A stretch of 64,000 bases of DNA from Yamagishiella unicocca (GCA_003116995.1 BDSL01000022.1:744001-808000), one strand, 5' to 3'; positions 33,594 through 46,255 are shown, numbered from the stretch's first letter. The notes: generated from the letters alone by a model not told the origin. Translations and numbers: made by a program.

Positions 33594-33756
33594 GAGCTGG
33601 TGGGCTGGAAGGCAGCCGGGGCGCACGGCGTTGTTGGAGAGGGTGCATGTAGTAAAGGGAGGAGCAGGGACAGCAGCACCTCCTGTTTGATGTAGGGGGG
33701 GGTGCTGCGGGCAGCGCGCGGCACGGTACTGCGGTCTGTTGGTTGGGGCGTTGCGG

Positions 33757-33860
33757 TGTGGAGCGTGCGAGTGTGGTGTGTGGAGCGTGCGAGTGTGGTG
33801 TGTGGAGCGTGCGAGTGTGGTGTGTGGTGTGTGGAGCGTGCGAGTGTGGTGTGTGGGTCG
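33757..33860 (+). repeat. 22-bp tandem repeat in the ZNHIT2 3' UTR
   Basis: Four to five copies of a unit containing GTGTGGAGCGTGCGAGTG lie downstream of the ZNHIT2 stop codon and upstream of its TGTAA signal. Confidence 0.85.
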
Positions 33861-33988
33861 TGGGTTATGCAGGCCGGCATCTCGACTGACTCGGGCGCAA
33901 GGGAAAGGTTGCACGGATCAGGCTTATGGCGGCCCGCAAGTCCTAGATGAAGAGTATCACACGGCGAGGACCTGGGCTGAAGCCGGCT

Positions 33989-33993
33989 GTAAC
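33989..33993 (+). terminator. TGTAA poly(A) signal, ZNHIT2
   Basis: This is the first TGTAA downstream of the ZNHIT2 stop. TGTAA is the usual poly(A) signal in Chlamydomonas and Volvox, and a 3' UTR of about 400 nt is normal there. Confidence 0.5.
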
Positions 33994-36055
33994 AATCCTG
34001 CTCGACCCACTGCTGCTGCACTGCTTAACAGTCGTCCGGTGGCTGTCACACTGCCAGGACTTGCATGTCGGGCTCGGCTTTTCGAGCTATTGGTGACGGT
34101 ACGACACCATGCGGCATGTGACAGGCACCAAAACGCAATGGAAATGCGGTTGTTGTTGTGGTGTTCACTTGTTACCTGACATTTGCTGCACGCGTCCCTT
34201 ACCAGCGGCATTCCCTTACCAGCTGTTGCCTCGTTACTGCTTACTGCCCGATAAAATTTTCCAGATGGTTGTTGGTGCGGACGTGCGCGCCGGCGCCGCT
34301 ACACGGGAGGAGTCTGTTAGCCGGTTTGCTTGCCGGACCATGCACGTAATACCGTTGCTACTACCGTATGTACGTACGACAGGACGCGCACAAGTCGGTT
34401 GACATGTCGCATGTTACAGTCAAACGGGATGTTTTTGTTTGGTGTCGCATCGGCGATGCTGAGGGCCGCGGGATCACGGATATTAAACTGTCCGTTTGCT
34501 TTCCTCTTGATGGGCAGCCACGGAGCACCCATTTCCTCCTCTCCTCAAATATATTGGCACCATGCCCGCGTCGCTGCCGGCGCCCTCAAGAGAACATCAC
34601 GACGGGAAGGAAGAGCCGGCGAGCAGCACGGAAAGAACGTGCCCACTCGCGGAAAGACTATGTACAGTTCAGGAAAGCCAGTGCCTGAGGTGCCTCTCTC
34701 GGCGCCCACACATGAATCTATGCCGATGCAGGCCGATGCCTCCTCTTATCGCAAAGAAAGAAAACGCGCCATCCAGGGCGGCCCCACGCGATCCCAAAGC
34801 ACCAGGTACGGTATGGTACGACAATGTACCTCACAGCCCACACTCCTAGATGACGCGAAAAGAAACTCGCTGACACTCGCAAACACTTGCAAATGTGAGG
34901 GTGCTTGTTCGTTTCGATTCCCACACGTGCCGCAAACGCAACGCGCAAAACCGCCAATGTCTTCCACCTAGCACAAACCGGCCATCCATGCATGCATGTA
35001 TGCAACGGGGAACACCCAAAAGGCGGTTGTCTCTCCCCCCTTAACCACCCCTGGCAGATATCGACAGACGCAACCTGCTCTTACTGCAGCCCTCCCTGCT
35101 CCTACTCGCCAGGATGGTTGGGGACCTGCCATCCATGAAGCCGCTCCTCGCGTGGACATATCCCACGTGGAAACATCCCACGTGAAAGTATATCCCACGT
35201 GGATCCCAGGCGGAAATATCCCACGTGGGAACATCCCAGGCAGCATTGGAGTGCCCATGACCATCGCAATCACACACAGTCTTTTCCACCACTTGCATCA
35301 CGCATGTACGTGCATGACAAATTGCAGGGTACGGCAGCCACATCCTGTAGCCAGCTTATATAAGCTCCTTCTGATGACAAGTTTTATGAAGATGGGACAT
35401 GGTACTCAATGAGGGAATCCTGCCCTGGGGGGATGGGTGAGGTATGGCCCGATCGAGCCTCCAGATGGTGAGTCTGTCCAACAAACAGAAGATCCGAGAT
35501 CATCACTCCTGCACTCACTTGGGGCCGGGGAAACGAATTTTCCACCACCATCAAATCCAACAAAGAAAGACTGCTGCAATGCAAATAGTGACCCAGAGAC
35601 GCACCTTCGTGGCTGCCGACCGCCACTCGCCGCACAACGCTAGACACATCTCACGCATTGCCTAGGGAATGAATTATGGATTACGGACTGCTCTTCTCAA
35701 ATATGTAGCCGGCCACTCCCTGCACTTCGAACCACACTCCTGACGTGTCCTGTTGGTGTCCCAGGGGCCTACCTCTCGGCCTGGTTATTTCAGCGAACTG
35801 GTGAGGTCGCAAGATCGATCCCGACCACCCGCCAACGAGCGACCCCTGCACCCGCGCACATGAGAAACGCCCACAACATGTATCTGCTCCACCAAAGCGC
35901 AATCCCCTGACCACCCCGTACCTCGCATCCTCGCGACCCTTTACTCCTGCAACAGTCGCTCCCCCGGTCATCACCGCTGCTGGCGGGCTGCAAAACGCCC
36001 GCCCCACATCCGTCAAAACGAAAACCACGACAAGTAGAGCCCCTCTCGGCAGCCC
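33994..36055. other. Intergenic between convergent ZNHIT2 and the 840-residue gene
   Basis: I see no supported gene. The stretch includes a cluster of CACGTG boxes at 35164-35227 and otherwise mixed-composition sequence. Confidence 0.5.
35164..35227. promoter_or_regulatory. Cluster of four CACGTG (G-box) palindromes
   Basis: CACGTG occurs at 35164, 35179, 35196 and 35222, each inside a TCCCACGTG context with ATATCCC or ACATCCC spacers. CACGTG is the core recognised by bHLH and bZIP factors. It could be an enhancer, or simply a short degenerate tandem repeat. Confidence 0.4.
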
Positions 36056-36060
36056 TTACA
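36056..36060 (-). terminator. TGTAA poly(A) signal, 840-residue gene
   Basis: TTACA on the plus strand reads TGTAA on the minus strand, about 60 nt after the stop at 36120. The spacing is short but workable. Confidence 0.45.
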
Positions 36061-36119
36061 CCAAAGGCGCTCCCAAAGTTGGGCCAGGCCACGCACACGT
36101 GCGCATCCGCTATGATCTG

Positions 36120-39100
36120 CTAGTGCCGGCCCCCGCCGCCGCCGCAGCTCCGCTCCATGGTGCTGAAGCAGTTGGCCCACACCACGTGCTCCACCATGTG
36201 GCGCACATCCGCAGCCACCGAGCAGTGCACGCAGCTATCCACCCGCTCCAGCTCCACCATCACCTGCTGCGAACCACCCGCCTCGTCCTCCACATCCCAG
36301 CCGCCGTCGTCGCTGCTCACCACAGTCGCGCCCGTGGGGCTGGGCACGGCGCTGCTGCTGGGCGTGCCGTCGCTCTCCACCCCACCGGCATCTGACCCGG
36401 CTGCCGCAAAGGCGCTCACCCCCGGGACATCCAGCCGCTGGTGCTGTCGCTGCTGCTGCAGCGCCGCCACCTGCCGACGCAGGTGCTGCTGCTGAGAAGG
36501 GTGTAGCTCAGCTGCGTGGAAGTCGCAGCAGGCGGTGGTGACGACCACCAGCTGCGGCGGCTGCAGCAGCGACAGCTCCGAAGCCGCCGCCGCCGCCGGC
36601 TCCACGTCCCTCGACGCGTCGGTCATGATCGCATCCATGAATCCACCGCGACCGCAGTCACTGGATCTGGGTGAGGAGGCGGCCTCCTGCACCTCAGCAG
36701 CACCCTCCAGGCTCAACTCGAAGAACAGACGCTCGTCATCGACCTCCAGCGCACTCGCCGGCGTATCCAGCCGCAGCAGCGACACCGACGCGGGCCCGGA
36801 ACCGCGCGCCTCCACCACCGCCAGCTCCGCCACCGCCTCCATCACCTCTCCCTCCATCGCTGCCGCCACCGCCACCGCCACCGCCTCCATCACCTCCCCC
36901 TCCACCGCCTCCGCCTCCGCCTCTTTCACCTCCCCCTCCCCCTCCTGCAGCTCCTGCGACGCGGCGAGCTCCTGCGAGCGCGCCTGCTGCATGAACGCAG
37001 CCAGCGGGTCGCAGCCACCGCACAGGGTGTTGAGGTAGTAGTCGTCCAGCTCCTCATCGTCCATGGCGGTTCCGGAGCCGCTGGAGGCGGGCGTGGGCAC
37101 CGTATCCGAGGAGACAGAGACGGGGCCGGGGCTGGCGGGGCGCGCGATGGACGCAGCGACTGCGGCGGCGTCGCCGAAGGCGGCGGAGGCGCCGAAGGCG
37201 CCGTCGCTGTCCGCTCCGTCCACGTCCTGATCGCCGGCCTCCTCTTGTGCGAACTGCGCGAAGGGGCTGGTCTGATGCGTCCATGCGGCGCCCCCCCAGC
37301 TGACCGTCTCCAGCTCCAGCTCCGGGTCGGGACGAGGGTGAGCCTCGGCGGCGGCGCTGCCGCCGATGAGGCCAAACGCCCGCCCGAACGGCGACGCCGA
37401 GCCCATCAGGATGGCGCGGGCGCTGACGCTGTGGGTGGGCGGGTGGCTGCTGCTGGTGCCGCTGTCCGCGCCGCTGTTGTCGTGGCTGCTGCTGTCGGCC
37501 TCAGGGGGGCAGGCGATAAGGTGCAGGTCGGCGGACAGCGTGGGAGCCAGGGATATGCGCCTGCGGTTAGGCAGGTAGCGGTTAGGCAGGTAGCGGGAAG
37601 GCAGGTAGGCAGGTAGAGGGTAAGCAGGTAGCGGTTAGGCAGGTAGCGGGCAGGCAGGTAGCGGGTAGGCAGGTAGACAGGTAGCGGAGCGGCGCACAGA
37701 TGTTGAGGGGGGTGAACAAAGTGGATTTGATGTCCGCGGGAGGGGATTCCGCCGCAACAGAGTGGGGAGGGTTGCCCGGACACCGCAGGCCCGGACACCG
37801 CACCAAGTGCTGGCCGACAGCACGCCGCCAGGTGCTGCAGCTGCATCGTTGATTTCCGTAACCTGCCTCGAGCAACCGTGTCGCCACCACCCTCTCACTC
37901 CCAGCCGCCTGGGATACCGCCCTCTACCGCCCTCCCGCCCAAACCTCTACAGCCCTCCCGCCCAAACCTCTACAGCCCTCCCGCCCAAACCTCTACAGCC
38001 CTCCCGCCCAAACCTCTACCGCCCTCCCGCCCAAACCTCTACAGCCCCCCGCACCTGCCGCCAAAGCGCCTGAGGCGAGGCAGCGGCGGCTTCCCGCGGG
38101 GGAGACCCGCGCGCCAGAGTGCGCTGCGGTCCAGGTTGTACGGTGGCAGGAAGGGGCCGGCCGCGTCATCACCGGCGGCGGCCGCGGCCGCGCCCGCAAG
38201 CGCTGCTGCTGGTTCCACTTCCTTGGGGGCCTCCGGTTTGGGGTCCTCCAACACCACAGTGACCACCAGCTGCGCCTCGTCAGCGTCCTCACTGGCGCCA
38301 GCACCGGGCTGGGCGAACTCGGGCGCCGCGGCTGTGTTCGCCGGGTTGCGGCTGCAGCCTGCATGCCGCGGCAGCGGTGGTGCAGTGCAGGCGGAAAGCG
38401 TCGCACTGTCGCCGTTACTGCCGGCGCTGATTGGGTCGCTTGCGTCCACGGCGTTCGGCGCGTAGCGGTTGGCGAGGCAACGCCTGAACGCGGCGCTTAG
38501 CAAGCCGGCGGTTGGTCCTTGGTGATGCACCTCCTGATCTGTCGTTTGCTGCAGCGACTGGTTAAGGTCGCCGCTGGGGTTCGTAACAGCAGACACCGTC
38601 GCGGTGGGGCTGAAAGGGCGGCCAGTGTGACCGAGACACGCAGCTGCCCGCAGCATCCACGGCGGCGAGGTCGGCGGCGAGGAGTGGGATAGGAGCTGCA
38701 GCATAGGCGGCGTGCCAGGGGCAAATGTGTCGTCCAGAAAATTTGCGTGGACTGGCGCCGAGTAGGCGCGCTGCGCCGGTGGTGACGTCGAAGAGCCGGT
38801 ACTAAAATGTCCCGCCATCTCGCTCAAGGCAAATTTGTCTGCCATCGTCTGATTGTAGCCTTGTGTGTAAAATTGTGTTACGCTCCATTGAGCAGCGCCG
38901 AACGCACTCTGCCCGGTCCAGGCGTGCCCGTTGGCCTCGCCGCCGGCCGCCCATGCACCGGCGTGGTCCAGGTCCGCTGTCTTAGTCCGCTTGTTGGATG
39001 TATTGCGAACATAGACACGTTTTATGCCAGGCCAAGACATCGCGGCCTCGTGCGAGAGGCACGTGCCAGCAGCTGCCGATTGCCTTGTTGCTTGTTGCGA

Positions 39101-39136
39101 AGATGTGACAGCGGAAGGAAAGCCATCCACTGCCAT
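36120..39136 (-). CDS. Unrecognised low-complexity protein, about 840 residues
   Basis: Two exons, 39136-38055 and 37560-36120, join in phase (PLPRLRRFGG then RRISLAPTLSADLHLIACP). The start is the ATG at 39136 (MAVDGFPSAVTSSQQATRQ); no upstream ATG is in frame. The N-terminal half is Ser/Ala/Pro-rich with a basic patch (IKRVYVRNTSNKRTKTAD). The middle is acidic (AMDDEELDDYYLNTLCGGCD). A Glu/Val/Ala repeat-like segment (EGEVMEAVAVAVAAAMEGE) and a Gln/His stretch (QQQHLRRQVAALQQQRQHQ) follow. The C-terminus has a compact Cys/His cluster, SCVHCSVAADVRHMVEHVVW. I see no known domain, signal peptide or membrane helix. The make-up resembles a regulatory or nuclear protein, but that is a guess. It is divergent from the PPT gene, with 311 bp between starts. 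Confidence 0.6.
37568..38046 (-). repeat. Two minisatellites in the intron of the 840-residue gene
   Basis: At 37568-37690 about eight copies of a 15-bp unit (GGTAGCGGTTAGGCA and variants) lie next to the acceptor. At 37920-38046 about six copies of a 23-bp unit (CCTCCCGCCCAAACCTCTAC plus three bases) lie next to the donor. Confidence 0.85.
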
Positions 39137-39447
39137 AAATTTGGTGCCAAGGGACAGGGAAGTTGAGGAGATTGACTGGAACGCGGGAGTCGGCAAGTCC
39201 TAGGTTCAAGAACGTAATAACGCTAACAGCAACTTTCCGCTACAAAGGTGTATCCGGTTTCGTATATGCACGTATAATATGTCGCTTCACTGTTGCAATG
39301 TGTCTTAGCTGCGAATGCCTATTTATGCAACATGTCAACATGTTTGTACGGATGTTTGAGCCCGCCACACCCAACGTTGCAATATTCCGCATGGTTGTGC
39401 TTACCGCAAGGACAGATACAAAGGGTGCTCGCTGCAAGGATTGAAGG
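39137..39447. promoter_or_regulatory. Divergent promoter, 840-residue gene / PPT
   Basis: A gap of 311 bp separates divergent start codons. It is AT-richer than both genes and holds no frame of note. Shared regulation is inferred from the geometry only. Confidence 0.45.
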
Positions 39448-42400
39448 ATGTCGTCCTGTCACTTACTCAAAAGCCCTACCGGTTGTGCCTCGGCAACGAC
39501 CCGACGAGCCGCTCCACCATGTGCAATTGCTTTGAAATGCATTCGTCACTTGCGTTGGACGGTGCCTCAGGGCGGATTCACCGCGACCGCCCTTTCGGGT
39601 ATGCCGACATGCTCGCGGCGGCCCCTGACCTGCACGGCCGCCGCCGCAGCTGCATCGGAGTCGACACCTGAAGGTAATAATCACTCATATTAAGGCAGCG
39701 TGGTGGCCCATCGTCCTTGTGTCGCTGGGGTCGCGGGTACACCAACACACACAATTGCGAACCTGCCTTGCAATCCTCCCCTGTCGACCAAGCTTGTGTC
39801 ATCGCCCTCATCATTGCGCATTTCGTCTTTTCGGTTGCCTCCGTCCGGCCTGATGGCAGCTTGCCACCGCACCTTCCTCTCACTCTTCAACCCTCACAAC
39901 TCCCACATGCATCCTACATACCTCTCCCGACGAATCTGACCCCTGACCACATCACCCTCCCATCCCATCCCATCCCCTTCACGCACACGGGCTCCTCTTC
40001 AACGCCCGCCACCAGGCGGCAGCAGTGAGCTCATGTCGACGCTGCTGCTCGGCGCCATGTTCGCCGGATGGTACGCCGCCAACATCGCCTTCAACCTGTA
40101 CAACAAGCAAGTCCTCAAAGTCTTCGCCTACCCCATCTCCATCACCGAAGTGCAGTTCCTGGTCGGTGCGGCCATCACTCTGTTCATGTGGACCACTGGC
40201 ATCCTTCAGAGACCGCGTATCACGGCAACCACGGTAAGTGGGGGGGCGCAGAACCGCGTGATGGCGGCCCGAGGCCCGGCACTTGTTGGTGGGCTATGAG
40301 GGACCTTGTTTGGAAGGCATGCTGGGAGGCATGTTGGGGTGTGCAGGTGGGTGGGTGAGTCGGGTGGTGCGGGGCGCGGGGGTGGGATGGCGCACTGGTG
40401 CTTTGCGCGGATGCTTTGCGCGACTGAGGCCGGCCGCGTGGGGCAGGCAGCAGCTGCAGTTTAGGACCAGAGCCGTACTGCAGGGGGTAAGGGAATCCGC
40501 GACCCCTACTGCAGGGAGGGGGGGGACCTCACCGCACCGGCACAGGGCTGTCATCACCAGCGCTGCCGCCCCCGCGTGCTTCTCCTCTCTCATGGGGGCG
40601 CACCGCACCCCCCCTCCGCTGATCCCAGTCGACACGATACTCCTGGCCCAAGATCTTGCGGCAAAAGCTCAGAGCCAGCATCTCTTCCCCAACCTCAGCC
40701 GCCGCCGTCTCCCCCCCGTCCGTCCCCCCCGTCCGTCTCCTATGTCGTGTAACCGGGTCTTCTCGTCCCCCTCCTCAGGTCCGCAACGTCCTGCCTCTGG
40801 CTGTGGTGCACACGCTCGGTAACCTGCTGACCAACATGTCGCTGGGGGCCGTGGCGGTGTCCTTCACACACACGATCAAGGTGGGGCCGGCGGGGGGGGG
40901 GCCGGCGCCTGCAGGGGGGGACGGCAGGGGGGCCGGCAAAGGGGGCCCGAGTGTGGGGAACTGCTGGCGGCTGCCTGCCGTACCTCAACCGTCGTGCTCG
41001 TACTCCTGCGTCAGCGACGACAGGCCCACGTCATTTCGCGCTCAGGGGCCAGAGGGCGGACCAGCAATCTGTACGCGCCGTCGTACCATCCCTGCCGCTA
41101 CCACTGACCAGCGCCATCTCCCTTGGCCTGCCATCTCCCTCCCCTCACTTCCGCACTCCTCCCCTCCCCTCACTCCCCCCCTCTCCCCTCGATTCGCGGA
41201 TTCTCTTATCAAAACCCCAACTCCCCTCACTTTCCTCCCCTCCCCTCCCCTCACTTTTCACCGCCAGGCCATGGAGCCCTTCTTCTCTGTGATCCTGTCA
41301 GCCATGTTCCTGGGCGACACCCCCTCGCCCGCCGTACTGATGACACTGCTGCCCATCGTTGGCGGAGTGGCGGTGGCCTCCATGACCGAGGTACGGCAGG
41401 CGCAGTACGACACGGCGTCGCCCGAGTCAGGCGAGAGCCGCTTGGCAGGCAGAGGGAGGCATTGCCACATTGCCAAACTAGGCACTGCGATCGCATCTGC
41501 CTAGTCCAGGCCACCTCTGCTCCCTCCCCACCGCCTCCCGCCCTATACCGTCCCCCCCCCCCACGCAACCAGTACCGCGCTTTTGCTTATTCTTTTTCTA
41601 TTTCTTTTCTTTTACACAGCTCCGACAGGCCGCCTCCACAGGTTTGCCGGTAGTCAGTTCCAGTGCTCCAGCATGCGCCCACAAATTTGGTGTCCGACGA
41701 CCATGCGCCAACTATCCTGTCCTGTTGCGTAAACCGGTTTTTATACACCCCCCCACGCAGCCGGTACCCAGGGCCCCAAAATCTCCCTGTCTTGATTTTG
41801 AAACTTGATTTTCGCGCCCTTTTTTCATGTGTACGGCAGGCTTCTTTCAACTGGTTTGGCTTCCTCTCCGCCATGGGCTCCAACCTTACCTTCCAGTCGC
41901 GCAACGTGCTGTCCAAAAAGCTGATGTTGAAGAAGGGCGAGGGGGGTCTGGACAACATCAACCTCTTCTGCTGCATCACGCTCATGTCGGGGCTGCTGCT
42001 GATGCCGGTGTGCCTGTTCTTCGAGGGCTGGCAGATGTCGCCGGCGGCGCTCAAGGCAATGGTGAGGATCCGCGCCCCCCTTCCAAAGAGTCAAACGGGA
42101 CCCGCCTCCCTCCCCCCCACACCAGCCGCCTGCCGGCGCCGTCGCCGGCGCCAGCCCGCTCAGCGCCGGCGCCAGCGCCGCTGTGGCTGCGCCGGGCCGC
42201 CGCTGAGACGGCCGCCCTGGCCGCGCTCCCGCGCACCTCCGGCCTCAGACGCCCTCGTGCCGCTCCCCCCGCCCTCCACGGCCTCCTCTCCTCCCACCGT
42301 ACTGCACCTCCGCCTGCCTTTGAAACTGCCTCCTTGCAGGCGCTTCATGCATCCAATGTTTATTAATTCCATAACCTCAAACGCCGACCCCAACCCCACC

Positions 42401-43119
42401 ACCCCCGGCTGCCGCGAGCACAGGGCGTCACCGACCCCGGCCAGCTGCTGGTGTGGGCGGGCCTGTCCGGCCTGTGCTTCCACACCTACCAGCAGGTGTC
42501 CTACATGATCCTGCAGCGGGTCTCTCCCGTCACGCACTCGATCGGCAACTGCGTCAAGCGGGTGGTGGTGATCGCCACGTCGGTGCTGTTTTTCAAAAAC
42601 CCGGTGTCGATGCAGAACGCCTTGGGTGAGTGGGGGGGGGGTGGGGGTCCAGCGAGGAGATGCGACGGGGGCCTGAGAAAAGCCCGTGGACTAGTGGACT
42701 AGTGGGCGGGGGGCGGGGGGCGGGGGGCAGGGGGCAGGGGGGCAGCGAGGAAACCGGTGGATGCGAGGTGGGGCTGGGCGGGGACCCCGTGGGTCGGCAC
42801 GACGGGGGCGGGGAACCCGTGGGTCGGCACGACGGGGCCGGGGGGTACGGCGGAGAGGGGTCCTTGGGGGCGGGGGGTACGGCGGAGAGGGGTCCTTGGG
42901 GGCGGGGGCGGTGTGCCGTCAGGAGGAGGGGAGGAGATGCACACACACAACAAACGCAGGGATTCCCATTAGGTTGAACGCAGGGATGGGTACTGAACCA
43001 TGCGGCCGGTTGACACCGCCGCCCGCGACTGCCGCGGCGCAGGCACTGCTCTGGCCCTGGCTGGCGTGTTCGCCTACGGGCAGGTCAAGAGGCACCAGTC
43101 GAAGAAGAAAGCGGCCTGA
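39448..43119 (+). CDS. PPT: Plastid phosphoenolpyruvate/phosphate translocator
   Basis: The exons read 39448-39673, 40016-40233, 40779-40880, 41268-41390, 41840-42061, 42424-42625 and 43043-43119, giving about 389 residues in phase throughout. Residues 1-75 form a typical algal chloroplast transit peptide ([20 protein letters not shown], few acidic residues). The mature part is the TPT/drug-metabolite-transporter fold of about ten helices. Family blocks are [81 protein letters not shown] and [17 protein letters not shown]. The [15 protein letters not shown] and VKRVVVI blocks favour the PEP translocator over the triose-phosphate or glucose-6-phosphate members. It would exchange PEP for phosphate across the inner envelope and so feed the shikimate and fatty-acid pathways. 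The basic KKKAA end is typical of the family. Confidence 0.9.
41622..41757 (+). repeat. Dispersed intronic repeat B, copy 2
   Basis: This lies in PPT intron 4. It shares CGCCTCCACAGGTTTGCCGG, CCAGCATGCGCCCACAAA and ACCATGCGCCAACTATCC with 22262-22400. About 50 bp at its end are nearly identical to 50405-50465, including CCTGTTGCGTAAACCGG. Confidence 0.75.
42630..42915 (+). repeat. G-rich short tandem duplications in PPT intron 6
   Basis: Paired copies of CCGTGGGTCGGCACGACGGG and of GGTACGGCGGAGAGGGGTCC with G-runs follow the donor of exon 6. Confidence 0.7.
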
Positions 43120-43121
43120 GC

Positions 43122-43300
43122 AGCAGGAGGAGCAGGGGGAGCAGGAGCAGGAGGAGGAGGAGGAGGAGGAGGGGGAGGAGGAGGGGGAGGAGGGGGAGGA
43201 GGAGGAGGAGGAGGGGGAGGAGGAGGAGGAGGGGGAGGAGGAGGAGGAGGAGGAGGAGGGGGAGGAGGGGGAGGAGGAGCAGGAGGAGGAGAAGGAGGCC
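43122..43300 (+). repeat. GAG/GGAGGA-rich tract in the PPT 3' UTR
   Basis: This purine-only tract starts three bases after the PPT stop. It would encode poly-Glu only if the stop were read through. I treat it as a simple repeat in the 3' UTR. Confidence 0.85.
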
Positions 43301-46255
43301 TCCCTCGCGAGGGCGACGGGAGGACGGGAGGCAGAGGGGCGCTCGCGAGTGGGCGCAGTATGTGAGCCGCGCTGCAAGCAGCCTCGTGGGGGAGGGTGTG
43401 GCGAGGAGCCTCCTGTGTGTTGGGCCATGCGCCTCAGTAAAGCCGGAGTTATGTGGGATCAGCCAAGCGGGCGGGTGGGCAGGCGAGCAGGACCCGCTCG
43501 CGGCGCCTCGCTGTCAACAGCGGACGGGGGCCGGGAGGAAGGCGGGCAGCTGGGCGCATCGAAGTCGGGATTCTTGCGTGCGCTATCCGCTTTGCTGCTT
43601 GCTCTTCCAGCTGCCCGGCTAAGGCCGCGTCCTATCCAAAGCTTATCCTTACCATGTCCTACTTGCGCGGCGAGCTGCTGAGATGGAAGATTTCCTATTC
43701 TGGGCTCTACGCTGTATGGGTCAATCGCGGCTGGCCAGGCCCTGCAGCGATCGCGCTTTATTTCAAGGTGTTATAATGGGTGCGGCCCGCGAGGGTCGCG
43801 AACGCGCAGCGATTGAGAAGCGAATTTCGAAAGCTTAAGACAGTTTGTGGCTGTGCGGCGAGAAGGCTATAAATGTGCAGGACGGCTTGTTGGTGATGCC
43901 GCGCTTCGTCCGCGGCGTCTCGCAAGGCGCGTTGCTGCTGCTTTGCTTGGCGCGTTCAGCAACGAGGCGCTTTGGCTTTTGTTGCTGAGCAAATCACTAA
44001 CCAGCCTGACTTGAAGCCTTTTAATGCCGCTGCGCGAAACCTGCAGGCGTTGCGTGAGTGCGCGTTTTGGTGTACGGTAGTTCAAATCTTATTAAAATCG
44101 AATGTACGTGCCGACGCCCTTTTATGTCGTCTCCAGCGTTGCCGTAGGTCGTCCAGGCTGTGCTTACGCTGCGACAAGGACCGACACGGTGGCAGTAGCT
44201 GCAGAGCGAGTTGCAGTGGGGTGCGGTGGGTGCGGCTGACACTGACGCGGCTGTAGCGCTGCAGAAATCCGTTGACCGCGGGGGCCTACAAACTCGCGGC
44301 CGCGCTAGGTTCTGTACCGATATCCCGTACACGAGCGACACGACGAGCTTTTGCCAGACCGTACGACTCTGCGGCTACAGCAGCTCTGCAGGCCGAACAA
44401 AGGCGCGCGACGACGTGAGGTGGCGAGTGCCTCCGTTTTGTTGTTTCCTTTGTTGTTGTTTTTACCCGCATTTCTTTATGGAAGTCGACTTACCAGCTCC
44501 TAACTCGAAGGCCCGGCGTTTTTCGTGCACCTGGTCGTGCGCTCGTGGTGGCTTCCGCTCTTTTGGCTAAAGTGGCGACAGGGGATAGGTCGGGGCGGGG
44601 GGCGGGCGGGGAGAGCGTGTCCGACGGTGCAGTCTTGGCTGGTCTTGGCGACACAGATAGATACGACAATTGACACAAATCGCTTGATAGATTTGTTACA
44701 GCTATCTCCTGTCAGGCTGATGGCACCGACAAAAGCCACTACAGCTACAGGTATAAACAAGTTGTCGGGCGAGCTCGCGCGAATATGTGCTGTCCAGGCT
44801 CCTCGAAACGTCGCGGTGCCGCAGCCTGCCCTTCCGGCAATATGTAATTCACTTAGCTGGAGCTGGAATAATGAGTACACCGTACCTCAATTATCTACGC
44901 TGCTGTTTTTTCACACCTGCCCGTATGGCTGCCCTTTGCCCAGCCCCGAGACCGTTGTCCGCTTGTCCCGGTTGCCCCAGGTTGCCCACATGCCCACACG
45001 CCCACGCACCCACACGCCCACACACCGCATGGCTCTGCGACCACCGCGCAGCCTAGCACGGCCTGTAAACAACCCACATCGCAGTACGACCGACATTCCA
45101 TCCCAATTTGAAAATCCTCCTCACGCTCAGCGCTCCTGCTGGTCTGCGGCGTTCGGGTGGCAACTGCCAACCAGCCACCCGCCACGCGCCTCGCGGCCGC
45201 CATACGCCCATACCGCCACATACCGCCAGCTGCGGTTGCCTGCCTGCCCACCCAGTACGCCCGCTTGCCGGCACGCGCAGCCAAACACATACCGGGCGGC
45301 GGGAGCGCCCGCGCAAACCTTGGTCGGTGCGGCAGCTCAAGAGGGCTCAAGAGGTCCAGCAGACATAACATAGGAACCCGCCCACGGCCCTCTGGCCCCA
45401 ACTATGTAAACATGACTCATGGACAGTACGAGCGGAAAACGAGGGGGCTGGCTGGATGGGGCCCACGGGGCATGCCGGGGTGCCGTACATTCGCCGCGCC
45501 GTCGGTGTGGTGGCGGCGGCGGCCGCAATGCCGTCCGTCCGTCAACCCCGGCCCCGCCAACCCCGTGGCCTTCCGCCAGCGCCCGCACCTGCAGTCGTTG
45601 TGGCCATCAGCAGCATCAGCATCAGCTCGTCGTGGACGTCCCATCTGCATTCTTCGCACATATAAGTATATGACAATAATCGTACACTTCACAGCCTCCT
45701 CCAGGAGATAAAACACAAAGCCGCGTCAGCGAGCCCCCCATTTCGCGGCTGCAGCCGGGGGCGTTAAGGGAGGTAAACACGTGGTCGGCGGCGGGTGATG
45801 GGCGCGGCGGACACCTCAAGTCGGCGCTCCCCAGCTCCCACCTCCGGAATCCAGAATCCAGGCGCAGGACCACACTCGGCCCCACTAGCCACAAAGTAAC
45901 GTGTTTCACCCACACTGCACGTACCGATAATAATAAGCACGTCCCTGATCCGAGCCGTACACGGACACCCCAGGTCCGCACATGCTCCCGCATCTGCCGC
46001 TGTTGGAATATCAACTCGTCGTCCTCATACACGCGCCAACCTGACACCCCTAGGCGCCGCAACGAACCAGATGATAATACCCTTGCAGCAGCACACCAGA
46101 CAACGCCTGCCCCCCTTTGCGTCACGCCCCGCGGGCCCAACCTGGGCGACCGTGAACGGTCCCAGCCTTCTCAGGTACCCCCCCGAGCCACGAAACGACA
46201 GCAGGCAACCGACGGGCTGGCGACGGCCCGATCGAGCGCCGCCTGACGCTGCCGC
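43301..46255. other. Intergenic between convergent PPT and TMEM135-like genes
   Basis: No gene is supported. Frames of up to about 280 codons are open at 44525-45373 but are broken up by CCCACACGCCCAC-type repeats and show no domain-like content. I could not identify a clear poly(A) signal for either flanking gene. Confidence 0.45.

Noticed and set aside
42919..43681. Poly-Glu and poly-Ser open frames across the end of the PPT gene
   Set aside because: They come from the GAG-rich tract just after the PPT stop. The PPT exon already ends with the family-typical KKKAA.
44525..45373. Plus-strand frame of 282 codons
   Set aside because: The composition is random, it contains tandem CCCACACGCCCAC blocks, and there is no recognisable domain or supporting splice pattern.
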